This document shows, one piece after another, positions 1 to 6,466 of a stretch of 8,719 bases of DNA (the stretch's first letter is position 1; every line of letters begins with the position of its first letter). Made by a program: the position numbers and the translations under genes. The stretch is taken from contig CAMEBJ010000040.1 of the NCBI GenBank assembly GCA_945912085.1, forward strand, positions 1 through 8,719, read 5' to 3'. A model generated the notes under the pieces. That model was not told the DNA's origin, did not search any database, and saw only the letters and a list, made by a program, of their open reading frames with translations. This DNA is from an uncultured Bacteroidales bacterium. GTDB taxonomy: Bacteria > Bacteroidota > Bacteroidia > Bacteroidales > UBA932.

Positions 1-8
1 TATAGGAA

Positions 9-2204
9 TTACAAATCGACAGACTTGGTTGTGGATGTCTCCGTAGTTCCATTGGCTGAGACTTCCACTCCGGGTATCATAAAGCGGCCGATGGGGTTGA
101 GAAGATTAGGCTCCACGAGTTCATACACGATGTCGTATTTCCCCTCTCGCATCATTATTGCGGCCTCCTCATTCTGGTTGTAGGCACCGTTGTGGGAAAA
201 GTATGGAGAGTTAATGCCATATTCTCCGCTGCGGTAGAAGAGGATATTGGTCATGGTGTTGCGGGTGGTGTTCTTGATTTTCACATCTCCCACAGGAATC
301 CTGTTCATTCCCGGAAGGTCAATGACGGACGAGAGTTTAGAGTGAGTGTATGTGACTCTGCTCTTCACCTTTCCTACCGATTGAGAATTCTCCGAATATG
401 CGGCTGACTTATATACAGGGGTGATTCCAAGCTGAAGTTTCATATTTCCGGGATCGTTGTCCTTCGCACAGAAATTACCGCTTTTGAGCTGCCATACGAA
501 GCTGAAATCCACCCTCTGGTCCGTCCTTGCTACCGTCGGGATATATTCTGTACCAAACCCGTTTTCGTCATTGTTTGTAATTATTGTGTATGACACATCT
601 CTCGTGGTTCCTGTGTTCAGCTCGACCGACTGGTCAGGCAGGTTCTGAGTGTAGGAGTCGTTCCACTTGAAGCCTAATCCTATAACACCCATCAGCATAT
701 TCTTCCAGGATAGTTCGTGTGTCTGTTTGTCCTCATCCTGTCGTATTCCAATAGTCAGTTTTGGGGAAAGACTGAAACTGAATCCTTTTTTGTAGGTGGT
801 ACTTGAAATGGTGGTGGATGGTTCCGGAGTTACGAAGAATAAAGTGTTCTCATTCGAAACCTTCTGTCCGTCAGACGAAAGCAGTTGAAATTCAAGATTA
901 TACCTGCTCATATACCAGTAGTAGGCATACATGGTCACAAAGCTCCCGAAAGATTCTTTCACTTCCTTGTAGAACGAGCCATTGTGCATGATGCAGTATC
1001 CGCTTATGCCGTAATAATCTCCGGAATAGTCCTCGCTTCCGAAAACATATATAGGCAGGACTTCGATATGAAGGTCGATGGCTTTTGTTACAGAAATAGG
1101 AGTACTGTTGTATGTATAAGAGCTCTCCCACAACTTCACTGCCGGTATAGTCATGTCAAAGCTCAAATCGTAGATTTTCTTGAGATTGGCACCCGTTTGG
1201 GACGAGGATGTGACCTTGCGTTCGGCACCTTTCATATTGACATTCATCATGTTGCGTCTGTTGCGGGAAAAGGTGCGGCTTATCCCTGTCCAGGATTTCT
1301 CATAGACGGCCTTGTCCGTCAGGATTTCAACCGAAAACTCGGAAACGGTGCAGGGACGCACGCACAGCCATACATCCTTTATGGAGGCATCCTCCTCCAA
1401 CACAATGTTGTTCGAACGCTGGAGCACAGTCAGTATATTGTCCGTACCGCTCACCTGGGGCAGGGCAAGCTCCCCGTCCGCTCCAAGAGTAAAGTTGTTA
1501 ACAAGCGGTTTGTCTGTGCGTATCACTATGGAAATCAGTTTCTCTCCAGCCTCTACGTCCGGAAGATTCAGGAAATTTAGGTCGAGGTGTGCCACTGCCC
1601 TCTCCCACAACATTTCATACTCATCGCCGTATTCAAGGGAAGTTATCTGAGAGGTCTTTCCCACAAGCAGGTCAGCTGAAGGGTCGTATGAACGCACGGA
1701 ACCGTTGCGCAGAGGAATCTGCACCTGCGGAATTTTCACCGGAAAGGCCCCGTCGGAAGTCGTGCAAGTGCCTGTGACACAGGAAGCAGGATAGACTGCA
1801 TAGAATTGCCAGCTGTCGTGGTCTGTTTTCGTAAATCCCGATGGCACACTGAAGCGGGTAGTGGGGCAATCGCTCCAGACTTCACTATCAGATTTTACTA
1901 TTGCTCCCGTTGCTGCCTGAGTTCCATCTTCCGCAAGCCAACTGCCGTCGCCTTTGGCAGCCACCTTGACACTGTCTCCCTCACTCCAGAATATGGTTTC
2001 TCCTGTCCAATGAGTCTTGGTGGTTTCATCTTGATTTTCAGACAATTGGGGTTTTGCGGACGAAAGCCACACAGTAGGTTTCTCCGCCGGTTCCTGAGGC
2101 TGACGCTCTTTCACACAAGAGCTCAAAGCCAAGACTCCCGAAAGCATCAATGAACCCAGGAGCAGTTCTCCTACAGAAAAACTGATATGATTAGTCTTCT
2201 TCAT
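9..2204 (-). CDS. Fimbrillin-like / leukocidin-like fusion lipoprotein (toxin-like protein B)
   Basis: A 731-aa protein with an ATG start and TAA stop. An SPII signal peptide ends in a lipobox (LSSC, Cys30), so it should be a lipidated envelope protein, possibly on the surface. Residues about 40-325 look like a fimbrillin-family domain: an early THWTGETIFWSEGD segment, FYAVYP near 134-139, and a late RRNMMNVNM strand, as in Mfa/FimA-like Bacteroidales proteins. Residues about 345-630 match protein A of this operon (GDYY, HNG, FFVTPEPSTTISSTTY, GF, DQS, ITNN, ARTDQ) and have the order of a leukocidin/hemolysin pore-former, with the candidate membrane-inserting stem at about 474-523. Residues about 636-725 form a further beta-rich domain shared with A. 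It begins 9 nt after the small ORF and is the last gene seen; only 8 nt of the window lie beyond its stop. The fold assignments are by eye; the paralogy with A is clear, the toxin function is inferred. Confidence 0.72.
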   Translation of the reverse strand: MKKTNHISFSVGELLLGSLMLSGVLALSSCVKERQPQEPAEKPTVWLSSAKPQLSENQDETTKTHWTGETIFWSEGDSVKVAAKGDGSWLAEDGTQAATGAIVKSDSEVWSDCPTTRFSVPSGFTKTDHDSWQFYAVYPASCVTGTCTTSDGAFPVKIPQVQIPLRNGSVRSYDPSADLLVGKTSQITSLEYGDEYEMLWERAVAHLDLNFLNLPDVEAGEKLISIVIRTDKPLVNNFTLGADGELALPQVSGTDNILTVLQRSNNIVLEEDASIKDVWLCVRPCTVSEFSVEILTDKAVYEKSWTGISRTFSRNRRNMMNVNMKGAERKVTSSSQTGANLKKIYDLSFDMTIPAVKLWESSYTYNSTPISVTKAIDLHIEVLPIYVFGSEDYSGDYYGISGYCIMHNGSFYKEVKESFGSFVTMYAYYWYMSRYNLEFQLLSSDGQKVSNENTLFFVTPEPSTTISSTTYKKGFSFSLSPKLTIGIRQDEDKQTHELSWKNMLMGVIGLGFKWNDSYTQNLPDQSVELNTGTTRDVSYTIITNNDENGFGTEYIPTVARTDQRVDFSFVWQLKSGNFCAKDNDPGNMKLQLGITPVYKSAAYSENSQSVGKVKSRVTYTHSKLSSVIDLPGMNRIPVGDVKIKNTTRNTMTNILFYRSGEYGINSPYFSHNGAYNQNEEAAIMMREGKYDIVYELVEPNLLNPIGRFMIPGVEVSANGTTETSTTKSVDL

Positions 2205-2213
2205 ATTACTTGA

Positions 2214-2342
2214 TTAATCCAAATCTTCAAGTTCAGACTCTTCATAGCCACGTGCAGGAGTGTCCCCGCCGCTTCCAGCAAGAAGCCCCTCCCATCGGAC
2301 TTCCGCAGTATTCAGGAAGGGGCTGATATATTCTTTATCCAT
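2214..2342 (-). CDS. Small acidic peptide, 42 aa, between the two toxin-like genes
   Basis: An uninterrupted 42-codon ORF with ATG at 2342-2340 and TAA at 2216-2214, fitted exactly between its neighbours: 3 nt after the stop of protein A and 9 nt before the ATG of protein B. The product begins MDKEYISPFLNTAEV, has a central GLLAGSGGDTP segment and ends in an acidic tail (EESELEDLD). There is no signal peptide and no transmembrane segment. The layout (M-x-K-x-Y-I-x-P start, LLAGSG middle, acidic end) resembles small uncharacterised Bacteroidales peptides that I recall, but I cannot confirm a family. The packing suggests translation coupled to protein A and a role tied to the two toxin-like proteins. 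A leader-type peptide, a chaperone or immunity peptide, or a mere coupling ORF are all possible. Function unknown. Confidence 0.6.
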   Translation of the reverse strand: MDKEYISPFLNTAEVRWEGLLAGSGGDTPARGYEESELEDLD

Positions 2343-2345
2343 ATA

Positions 2346-4190
2346 TTATCTCGGCTTGGCATTGGCGTGATAAAGCTCAGTAGTCTCTGCAGTATTGACA
2401 ACCACATCGGAGAATCTGTATTGTCCTTTGACCTTTCCGGTGTCTCCGTCCACTATATTGTATTCGATACGATATTTTCCCACTGGCACCTGATATGTGA
2501 GTACCTTATTCTTCTCGTATGCAGACCCGCTTTGGGCGATTACATTGTCTTTGGAGTCAATTATCTTGTAATCAGTAACATAAAGGCTTGCAGTGTTCTT
2601 GAACTCAATCACGCCGTTGCGCTGGCGGTTAGGAGCATTGATTGGGAAATTCATCGTCCTGTAAGCAGATGGCAAAAGACATTCCGTCTTCCTGTCACCT
2701 TCCGCACCCCAGGTTGCGTGTCGCCACTGGCAGCCATAGTAGGGATAGAGATTAAATTGTAACACGAAAGATTCGCTGGTATCGTCGTCCTTAGTCCCCG
2801 ATACCCTCCAGCACCAGCTTGCCTCACATTTCTGGTCAGACCTGGCTATGGCAGGAATAGCATCATAGGTCTCGTCTTCCCACTGTACGTTGTTGGTGAT
2901 GAAATCGTATTCTACACCACCAGCCCACGTATTCATTACTATGCTCTGGTCCTTGACTGTCGTAGAACGGCTGTTGCTCCAGTTAAAGGAGCCTCCGACC
3001 GTGAGGGATGCTGAAGGCTTGCCATTTGATAAACCTGCCTGTCCACTGACATTCAGCTGCGAGGTGAATCCTGCAGTATAACTTGTACTGCTCTGGGTGG
3101 AAGTAGGATTTGGGGTCTGGAAGAAACTAAGCCTGTCATACAAACCATTCGATCTATCTTTATTCAGCAGATGAGCTTCGAAATGTATCTTGTCACTATA
3201 GAAGACGTGTGCCCAGGTCCGGACTGCACCGTGCCATATCTTGTAGAGTTCGTACATCGGCCCGTTATGTGAAAGCACATACATAGTTACGAAATAATAG
3301 TCTCCGGCTACGCTTGCGTCATTGTTTTCCTGATAGGCATACAAAGGTGTGATTGTGATGTTCACATCGATGGTGGAATGTCTGCTCACCTTGTCCGGCT
3401 CTGACGCGACGACCTTGCAGATCTGGTAGTCATCGACACCGACACACAGGGTTTTGGTGATATGCTGGCTGAACTTGCTGTCTGCAATTCTCTTTGACAG
3501 GTCTCCATCGAAGGAAGAGGAGCCGGCTTTTGTGAGTGGGCCCACTGAAGGCATATTCTCATTTGCCCAATCCACAAAGGATGCGAACTTCGTGTTCAGA
3601 TATTCTGCAGTCTTCTCTATTTCAACGGGTATAACATCGCTGTTACCTTCCTTGAGTTCTTCCTTATCAGTGGTTTCACTGGCATTTTCATCAGATTCAA
3701 CCGTGTTGTCCGAAAGAAAATCGATGAGCAGGAAAGGATTCTGCAGCTGGTAACACTCGTATTCGTGCATTGCAAGGAAAAGCAGGTCATTGCTTTCCTC
3801 CTCCGGAAGCAGATAGACCGGAGCTCCTATGCTTTTCCAGAAATCGTAATGTTTCTTGTTGTTCGGCAAGAGTTCGACTATCATTTTCCCGTCTTCCCAA
3901 GCCTTGCTCAGAAGCTCCCTGTTGGCTTCAAGTTCAGAGGACTCCACCACTATCATATCAGCTTCTTCTGCAGATCCGGCAGTAACGGCTGAACGTAATT
4001 GCATTGTCTCCCTGAATTCTTCCACTGAACTTCCCGAAGTATAATATACAGTCGGAATAAGTTTGTCTTCAAGGTCGTAAATGATTTCAGATGAATGGTT
4101 GTCCGGAGCAGGTGCCGGGACATTCTGTTTGTTGCAGGCAGTGAGCACAATAGCACCCACTATCGCCAATAATTTGCAAAATATTTTCAT
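2346..4190 (-). CDS. Leukocidin / V. cholerae cytolysin-like lipoprotein (toxin-like protein A)
   Basis: A 614-aa protein from the ATG at 4190. The reading frame can be extended 7 codons to a TTG at 4211, but ATG gives a classic short SPII signal (MKIFCKLLAIVGAIVLTAC, lipid-bearing Cys19). Residues about 35-160 form a compact alpha/beta domain, followed by an acidic linker (about 163-190). Residues about 272-515 have the order of a beta-barrel pore-forming toxin: strands with GDYY and SHNG, the TPNPTSTQSSTSYTAGF entry, a Gly/Ser-rich alternating stem (about 374-405), FNWSNS, DQS, VEYDFITNN, then IARSDQ and a Trp/Tyr/Cys-rich segment (about 482-510). This parallels the pre-stem, stem and VGWKVIFNN region of alpha-hemolysin and the corresponding region of V. 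cholerae cytolysin, as recalled from memory. Residues about 520-605 are a beta-rich tail shared with protein B. It lies 24 nt behind the regulator gene. Activity, targets and pore formation are inferred. Confidence 0.72.
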   Translation of the reverse strand: MKIFCKLLAIVGAIVLTACNKQNVPAPAPDNHSSEIIYDLEDKLIPTVYYTSGSSVEEFRETMQLRSAVTAGSAEEADMIVVESSELEANRELLSKAWEDGKMIVELLPNNKKHYDFWKSIGAPVYLLPEEESNDLLFLAMHEYECYQLQNPFLLIDFLSDNTVESDENASETTDKEELKEGNSDVIPVEIEKTAEYLNTKFASFVDWANENMPSVGPLTKAGSSSFDGDLSKRIADSKFSQHITKTLCVGVDDYQICKVVASEPDKVSRHSTIDVNITITPLYAYQENNDASVAGDYYFVTMYVLSHNGPMYELYKIWHGAVRTWAHVFYSDKIHFEAHLLNKDRSNGLYDRLSFFQTPNPTSTQSSTSYTAGFTSQLNVSGQAGLSNGKPSASLTVGGSFNWSNSRSTTVKDQSIVMNTWAGGVEYDFITNNVQWEDETYDAIPAIARSDQKCEASWCWRVSGTKDDDTSESFVLQFNLYPYYGCQWRHATWGAEGDRKTECLLPSAYRTMNFPINAPNRQRNGVIEFKNTASLYVTDYKIIDSKDNVIAQSGSAYEKNKVLTYQVPVGKYRIEYNIVDGDTGKVKGQYRFSDVVVNTAETTELYHANAKPR

Positions 4191-4214
4191 ACTTGTATTT
4201 ATATTCTCCAAAAA

Positions 4215-5306
4215 TTATTTTTCCTGTCTGTAATAGTATTCCTTCGGTGTCACTCCCTTTTCTTTCTTGAAATATCTGTTGAATGAAGAAAGGGAGTTGA
4301 ATCCGCTTTGGCTGGCGACATCCGTCATATTTACCCTTCCGGATTCATACATACTGAGAATCAACCTGCCGGCATATTCCACCCTGAATTTGTTCACATA
4401 TTCGTAAAATGTCAATCCAAGCATTTTGTTCAGGTAAAGGGACAAATATTTCATATTCGACCCAATGGCAGCGGATACTTCGCGAAGGGACAGTTCCGGA
4501 TTGAGATACAACTTGTCCTCTTCCATCGTTTTGCGGAGTTTTTTCCCGATCAGTTCATCTTTCATAGGAATATTTTCTTGATCTGAAATGAGTTCATCAT
4601 TAAATTCACTGGCGACTGATTTGTCGTTGGCGTCATTGTCATCCAGATTCATTTTGACGACGATGTGTCTTCTGGAAATAATGAAAAGGAAGCTCAGCAC
4701 AATCATACTTCCCAGATTGTAAATTGCTTCATTCAGCCAGACGGTGTGATTGAAAAGCAGAGGGTAGGCGATTACGAACGCAAAGAACACGAGACAGAAG
4801 GCCGCTACCCACCTGACATTCTTGTTTTCGATGTTCGAGTAGTTGTCCGACAGGGCTTTGTCGTACCTTGATGCTGAAATGAACACAAGGATAATAGTGA
4901 CAAGGGCCATCGCCAGAGACAGGGCATAACCGCTCAGGAGAATAATCTTGTCAGGTTTGAGCGCATAAGCCGCAACCAGCCCGAACTGCAGAATCAGAGC
5001 CAAGGCGATGTGCTGTTTTTTGGGGGATCCCGGTCTTGTGGCTTCAATGAAGAATGCACAAATAAAGGGGAAGAAGGTCAGGTCTATGAGGTTGACCAGG
5101 TTGTCAAGAAATACGCTGTTCTTGATTCCTTCGATGATGAAGACGGTGTCTTTCAGGTAGGAAAGACTGAGCCACAGTGAAGAGATGAAAAGCAACTGCA
5201 TCATCCGGCTTTGTTTTCTGGTCGGAAAGAGCAGAAAACTCCAGATGATGCAGAATATGGTTATTCCGCCTCTGATTTCGTGTGCGAATGCTTCAACTGT
5301 CAACAT
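4215..5306 (-). CDS. Seven-transmembrane AraC-family transcriptional regulator
   Basis: A 363-aa protein, ATG to TAA. About seven hydrophobic helices can be seen at roughly residues 11-27, 36-50, 69-87, 99-116, 121-143, 164-185 and 194-211. An acidic linker (about 220-250) leads to a C-terminal AraC/XylS-type double helix-turn-helix (about 255-360): LSLREVSAAIGSNMKYLSLYLNK is split by the first recognition helix, and MTDVASQSGFNSLSSFNRYFKKEKGVTPKEYY is the well-conserved second half. Proteins of this layout are common in Bacteroidota; they are thought to sense an envelope or small-molecule signal through the membrane part and bind DNA from the inner face. It is the first gene of the putative toxin operon and lies next to an inverted repeat and a -7 box, so it probably controls its own operon. 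The domain call is secure; ligand and targets are unknown. Confidence 0.88.
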   Translation of the reverse strand: MLTVEAFAHEIRGGITIFCIIWSFLLFPTRKQSRMMQLLFISSLWLSLSYLKDTVFIIEGIKNSVFLDNLVNLIDLTFFPFICAFFIEATRPGSPKKQHIALALILQFGLVAAYALKPDKIILLSGYALSLAMALVTIILVFISASRYDKALSDNYSNIENKNVRWVAAFCLVFFAFVIAYPLLFNHTVWLNEAIYNLGSMIVLSFLFIISRRHIVVKMNLDDNDANDKSVASEFNDELISDQENIPMKDELIGKKLRKTMEEDKLYLNPELSLREVSAAIGSNMKYLSLYLNKMLGLTFYEYVNKFRVEYAGRLILSMYESGRVNMTDVASQSGFNSLSSFNRYFKKEKGVTPKEYYYRQEK

Positions 5307-5307
5307 A

Positions 5308-5353
5308 AAAGAGTCATTTTTTTGATAGGCAAATGTACCTAAAATGACTCTTT
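5308..5353. repeat. Perfect 13-bp inverted repeat at the regulator start (candidate operator)
   Basis: AAAGAGTCATTTT at 5308-5320 is repeated as its exact reverse complement at 5341-5353, with a 20-nt spacer. The proximal arm ends one base before the regulator's start codon. The arm centres are 33 bp apart, about three helical turns, and the spacer contains a -7-like TACATTTG. It could be an operator for the adjacent AraC-type protein or another dimeric repressor. If transcription starts further upstream, it could instead be an RNA hairpin masking the start codon. TGAAT also recurs at 5353, 5357 and 5364 just upstream, with the first and last 11 bp apart. Confidence 0.6.
5330..5337 (-). promoter_or_regulatory. 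Candidate -7 box (TACATTTG) of the regulator-toxin operon
   Basis: On the minus strand TACATTTG fits the Bacteroides -7 consensus TAnnTTTG exactly. It lies in the spacer between the inverted-repeat arms, 24 bases from the start codon, so the leader would be short. No TTTG is found at the expected -33 distance (the tetramer there is ATTC), which would suit an activator-dependent promoter. Position and consensus match are seen; activity is inferred. Confidence 0.42.
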
Positions 5354-5447
5354 GAATGAATTCTGAATTTTCAACTCCGCGAAACTATTTCTTTCAGAGG
5401 CAAAGAATACTTTTATTGACCAGTTTTTCAGGAGGAGTTCTCCTTCG

Positions 5448-5570
5448 TCGGAAGTCAAGAGAACGAGGGATTTCAAGGCGTGCGACGCAGTCGAAACCGC
5501 AGCAACCTATCGGTTGTGAGGATTTCGACAAGGAGCAGAACGCAGAAATCACCGTTCTCTTGGCTTCCGA
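5448..5570. repeat. Long imperfect palindrome (123 bp) after fabG
   Basis: The stretch folds back on itself around 5509/5510. Paired blocks, from outside in, are: 5448-5465 with 5553-5570 (one non-Watson-Crick position), GATTTC 5469-5474 with GAAATC 5545-5550, GCGT 5478-5481 with ACGC 5540-5543, GTCGAAA 5490-5496 with TTTCGAC 5523-5529, and CAACC 5503-5507 with GGTTG 5512-5516, closed by a TATC loop. It abuts the fabG stop codon. There is no T-tract beyond it on the minus strand, so it is not a classic intrinsic terminator. It may be a MITE- or REP-like dispersed element, a 3'-end stabiliser of fabG mRNA, or a structured RNA. The remaining part of the gap (5354-5447) shows no gene; it has a small AGGAG/CTCCT inverted motif near 5433-5444. 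Confidence 0.7.
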
Positions 5571-5571
5571 A

Positions 5572-6318
5572 CTAGCAGTTCATTGCGCCGCAGCAGTGTA
5601 TAACCTGCCCGCTGACATAGGAAGAAAGATCACTTCCCAGGAACAGCGCCACATTGGCTACGTCTTCAGGAGTACCTCCCCTGCGAAGCGGAATCTTGGT
5701 CTCCCATTCCTGGCGGACCTTCTCAGGCAGAGCATTGGTCATATCGGTGATGATGAATCCCGGAGCAATGCAGTTCGCACGGATTCCGCGAGGTCCCATC
5801 TCTTTGGCGATTGACTTTGCAAGACCGATGAGTCCTGCCTTGGAAGCAGAGTAGTTGCACTGTCCTGCATTTCCTGAAACGCCGACCACGGAAGACATAT
5901 TGATGATGCTTCCTGTGCGCTGCTTTGCCATTATCGGAGTGCAGGCGTGGATGAAATTGAATGCCGATTTGAGGTTGACTGCGATGACTGCATCCCACTG
6001 TTTCTCCTCCATGCGGAGCATCAGACCGTCCTTTGTGATTCCGGCATTGTTCACCAGAATGTCGATATGTCCGAACTCGGCAAGAATCTCGTTCACGACC
6101 TTGTGAGTCTCTTCAAAATCAGCCGCATTTGATGCGTATGCCTTGACTTTCACTCCGAAAGCCTCAAGTTCTCTGACTGTCTGCTCAGCTGCCTCGTTGA
6201 TGACAAGGTCAGTGAATGCGATGGATGCACCTTCAGATGCATATTTCAATGCAATGGCTTTTCCTATGCCTCTTGCCGCACCTGTGATGACGGCAACTTT
6301 TCCTTCAAGAAGTCCCAT
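5572..6318 (-). CDS. fabG: 3-oxoacyl-[acyl-carrier-protein] reductase FabG
   Basis: A 248-aa short-chain dehydrogenase of normal FabG length, ATG to TAG. It carries out the NADPH-dependent reduction of 3-oxoacyl-ACP in the fatty acid elongation cycle, in the cytoplasm. Visible landmarks are the cofactor-binding TGAARGIG (residues 12-19), NNAG (90-93), Asn115, catalytic Ser143, and Tyr156/Lys160 in YSASK, followed by the PG segment (IAPGFIITDM) and an SGQVIHCCGAMNC C-terminus. These agree with FabG rather than a generic sugar or steroid dehydrogenase, although SDR substrate cannot be proven from sequence. It has its own promoter and leader, separated from rodA, and its stop codon touches the long palindrome. 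The start region is AT-rich without a Shine-Dalgarno sequence, as usual in this phylum. Confidence 0.88.
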   Translation of the reverse strand: MGLLEGKVAVITGAARGIGKAIALKYASEGASIAFTDLVINEAAEQTVRELEAFGVKVKAYASNAADFEETHKVVNEILAEFGHIDILVNNAGITKDGLMLRMEEKQWDAVIAVNLKSAFNFIHACTPIMAKQRTGSIINMSSVVGVSGNAGQCNYSASKAGLIGLAKSIAKEMGPRGIRANCIAPGFIITDMTNALPEKVRQEWETKIPLRRGGTPEDVANVALFLGSDLSSYVSGQVIHCCGAMNC

Positions 6319-6357
6319 AATAGAAAATATTTAGGTTTGTACATTCTTTCAAAGCGG

Positions 6358-6373
6358 GGCTGAAACCTCAGCC
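6358..6373 (-). promoter_or_regulatory. Hairpin at the 5' end of the fabG leader
   Basis: GGCTGA (6358-6363) and TCAGCC (6368-6373) form a perfect 6-bp stem with a 4-nt loop. It starts within a few bases of the transcription start predicted from the fabG promoter, and no T-tract follows. A 5'-terminal stem of this kind may protect the mRNA; regulation by it is speculative. Confidence 0.4.
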
Positions 6374-6380
6374 GGCGGCG

Positions 6381-6412
6381 CAAAAATACACCCTCCCTTC
6401 AATTCTGCCAAA
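6381..6412 (-). promoter_or_regulatory. Bacteroides-type promoter of fabG
   Basis: On the minus strand, TTTG (6412-6409) is followed after exactly 20 bases by TATTTTTG (6388-6381). Both elements match the Bacteroidota housekeeping sigma consensus (TTTG at -33, TAnnTTTG at -7) with normal spacing. The transcription start is expected near 6375, giving a leader of about 55 nt before the fabG ATG. Confidence 0.75.
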
Positions 6413-6440
6413 TCTTTCGGCGAAAATCATCTCTTTGTGG

Positions 6441-6461
6441 CAAAATCCCCCGTTCCCGGGG
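6441..6461 (-). terminator. Weak hairpin terminator after rodA
   Basis: Read on the minus strand, CCCCG-GGAA-CGGGG forms a 5-bp GC-only stem with a tetraloop, 5 nt after the rodA stop codon, followed by GATTTTG. The T-tract is only four long, so it would be an inefficient intrinsic terminator. Its place between rodA and the fabG promoter supports the call. Confidence 0.45.
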
Positions 6462-6466
6462 CAAAT

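Noticed and set aside
885..1580. Open frame of 231 codons on the plus strand opposite toxin-like gene B
   Set aside because: The opposite strand encodes a lipoprotein with recognisable paralogy to protein A; this frame has no motif and no plausible start context.
9..4190. Proteins A and B as fragments of one broken gene or as MACPF/CDC-type toxins
   Set aside because: Each has its own signal peptide, a complete core and a C-terminal domain, so they are paralogues. The motif order fits the small beta-barrel leukocidin group, and I see no MACPF signature.
4188..4211. TTG start for protein A, 7 codons upstream of the ATG
   Set aside because: The ATG at 4190 gives a standard lipoprotein signal starting MKIFCK; the extension adds polar residues before it and would begin 3 nt after the regulator stop codon.
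5448..5570. Long palindrome as an ordinary Rho-independent terminator of fabG
   Set aside because: The stem is far longer than usual and is not followed by a T-tract on the minus strand; recorded as a repeat or structured element instead.
6370..6432. 20-codon ORF (start MIFAERFG) between rodA and fabG on the minus strand
   Set aside because: It runs through the fabG promoter, has no recognisable feature, and is short enough to be chance.
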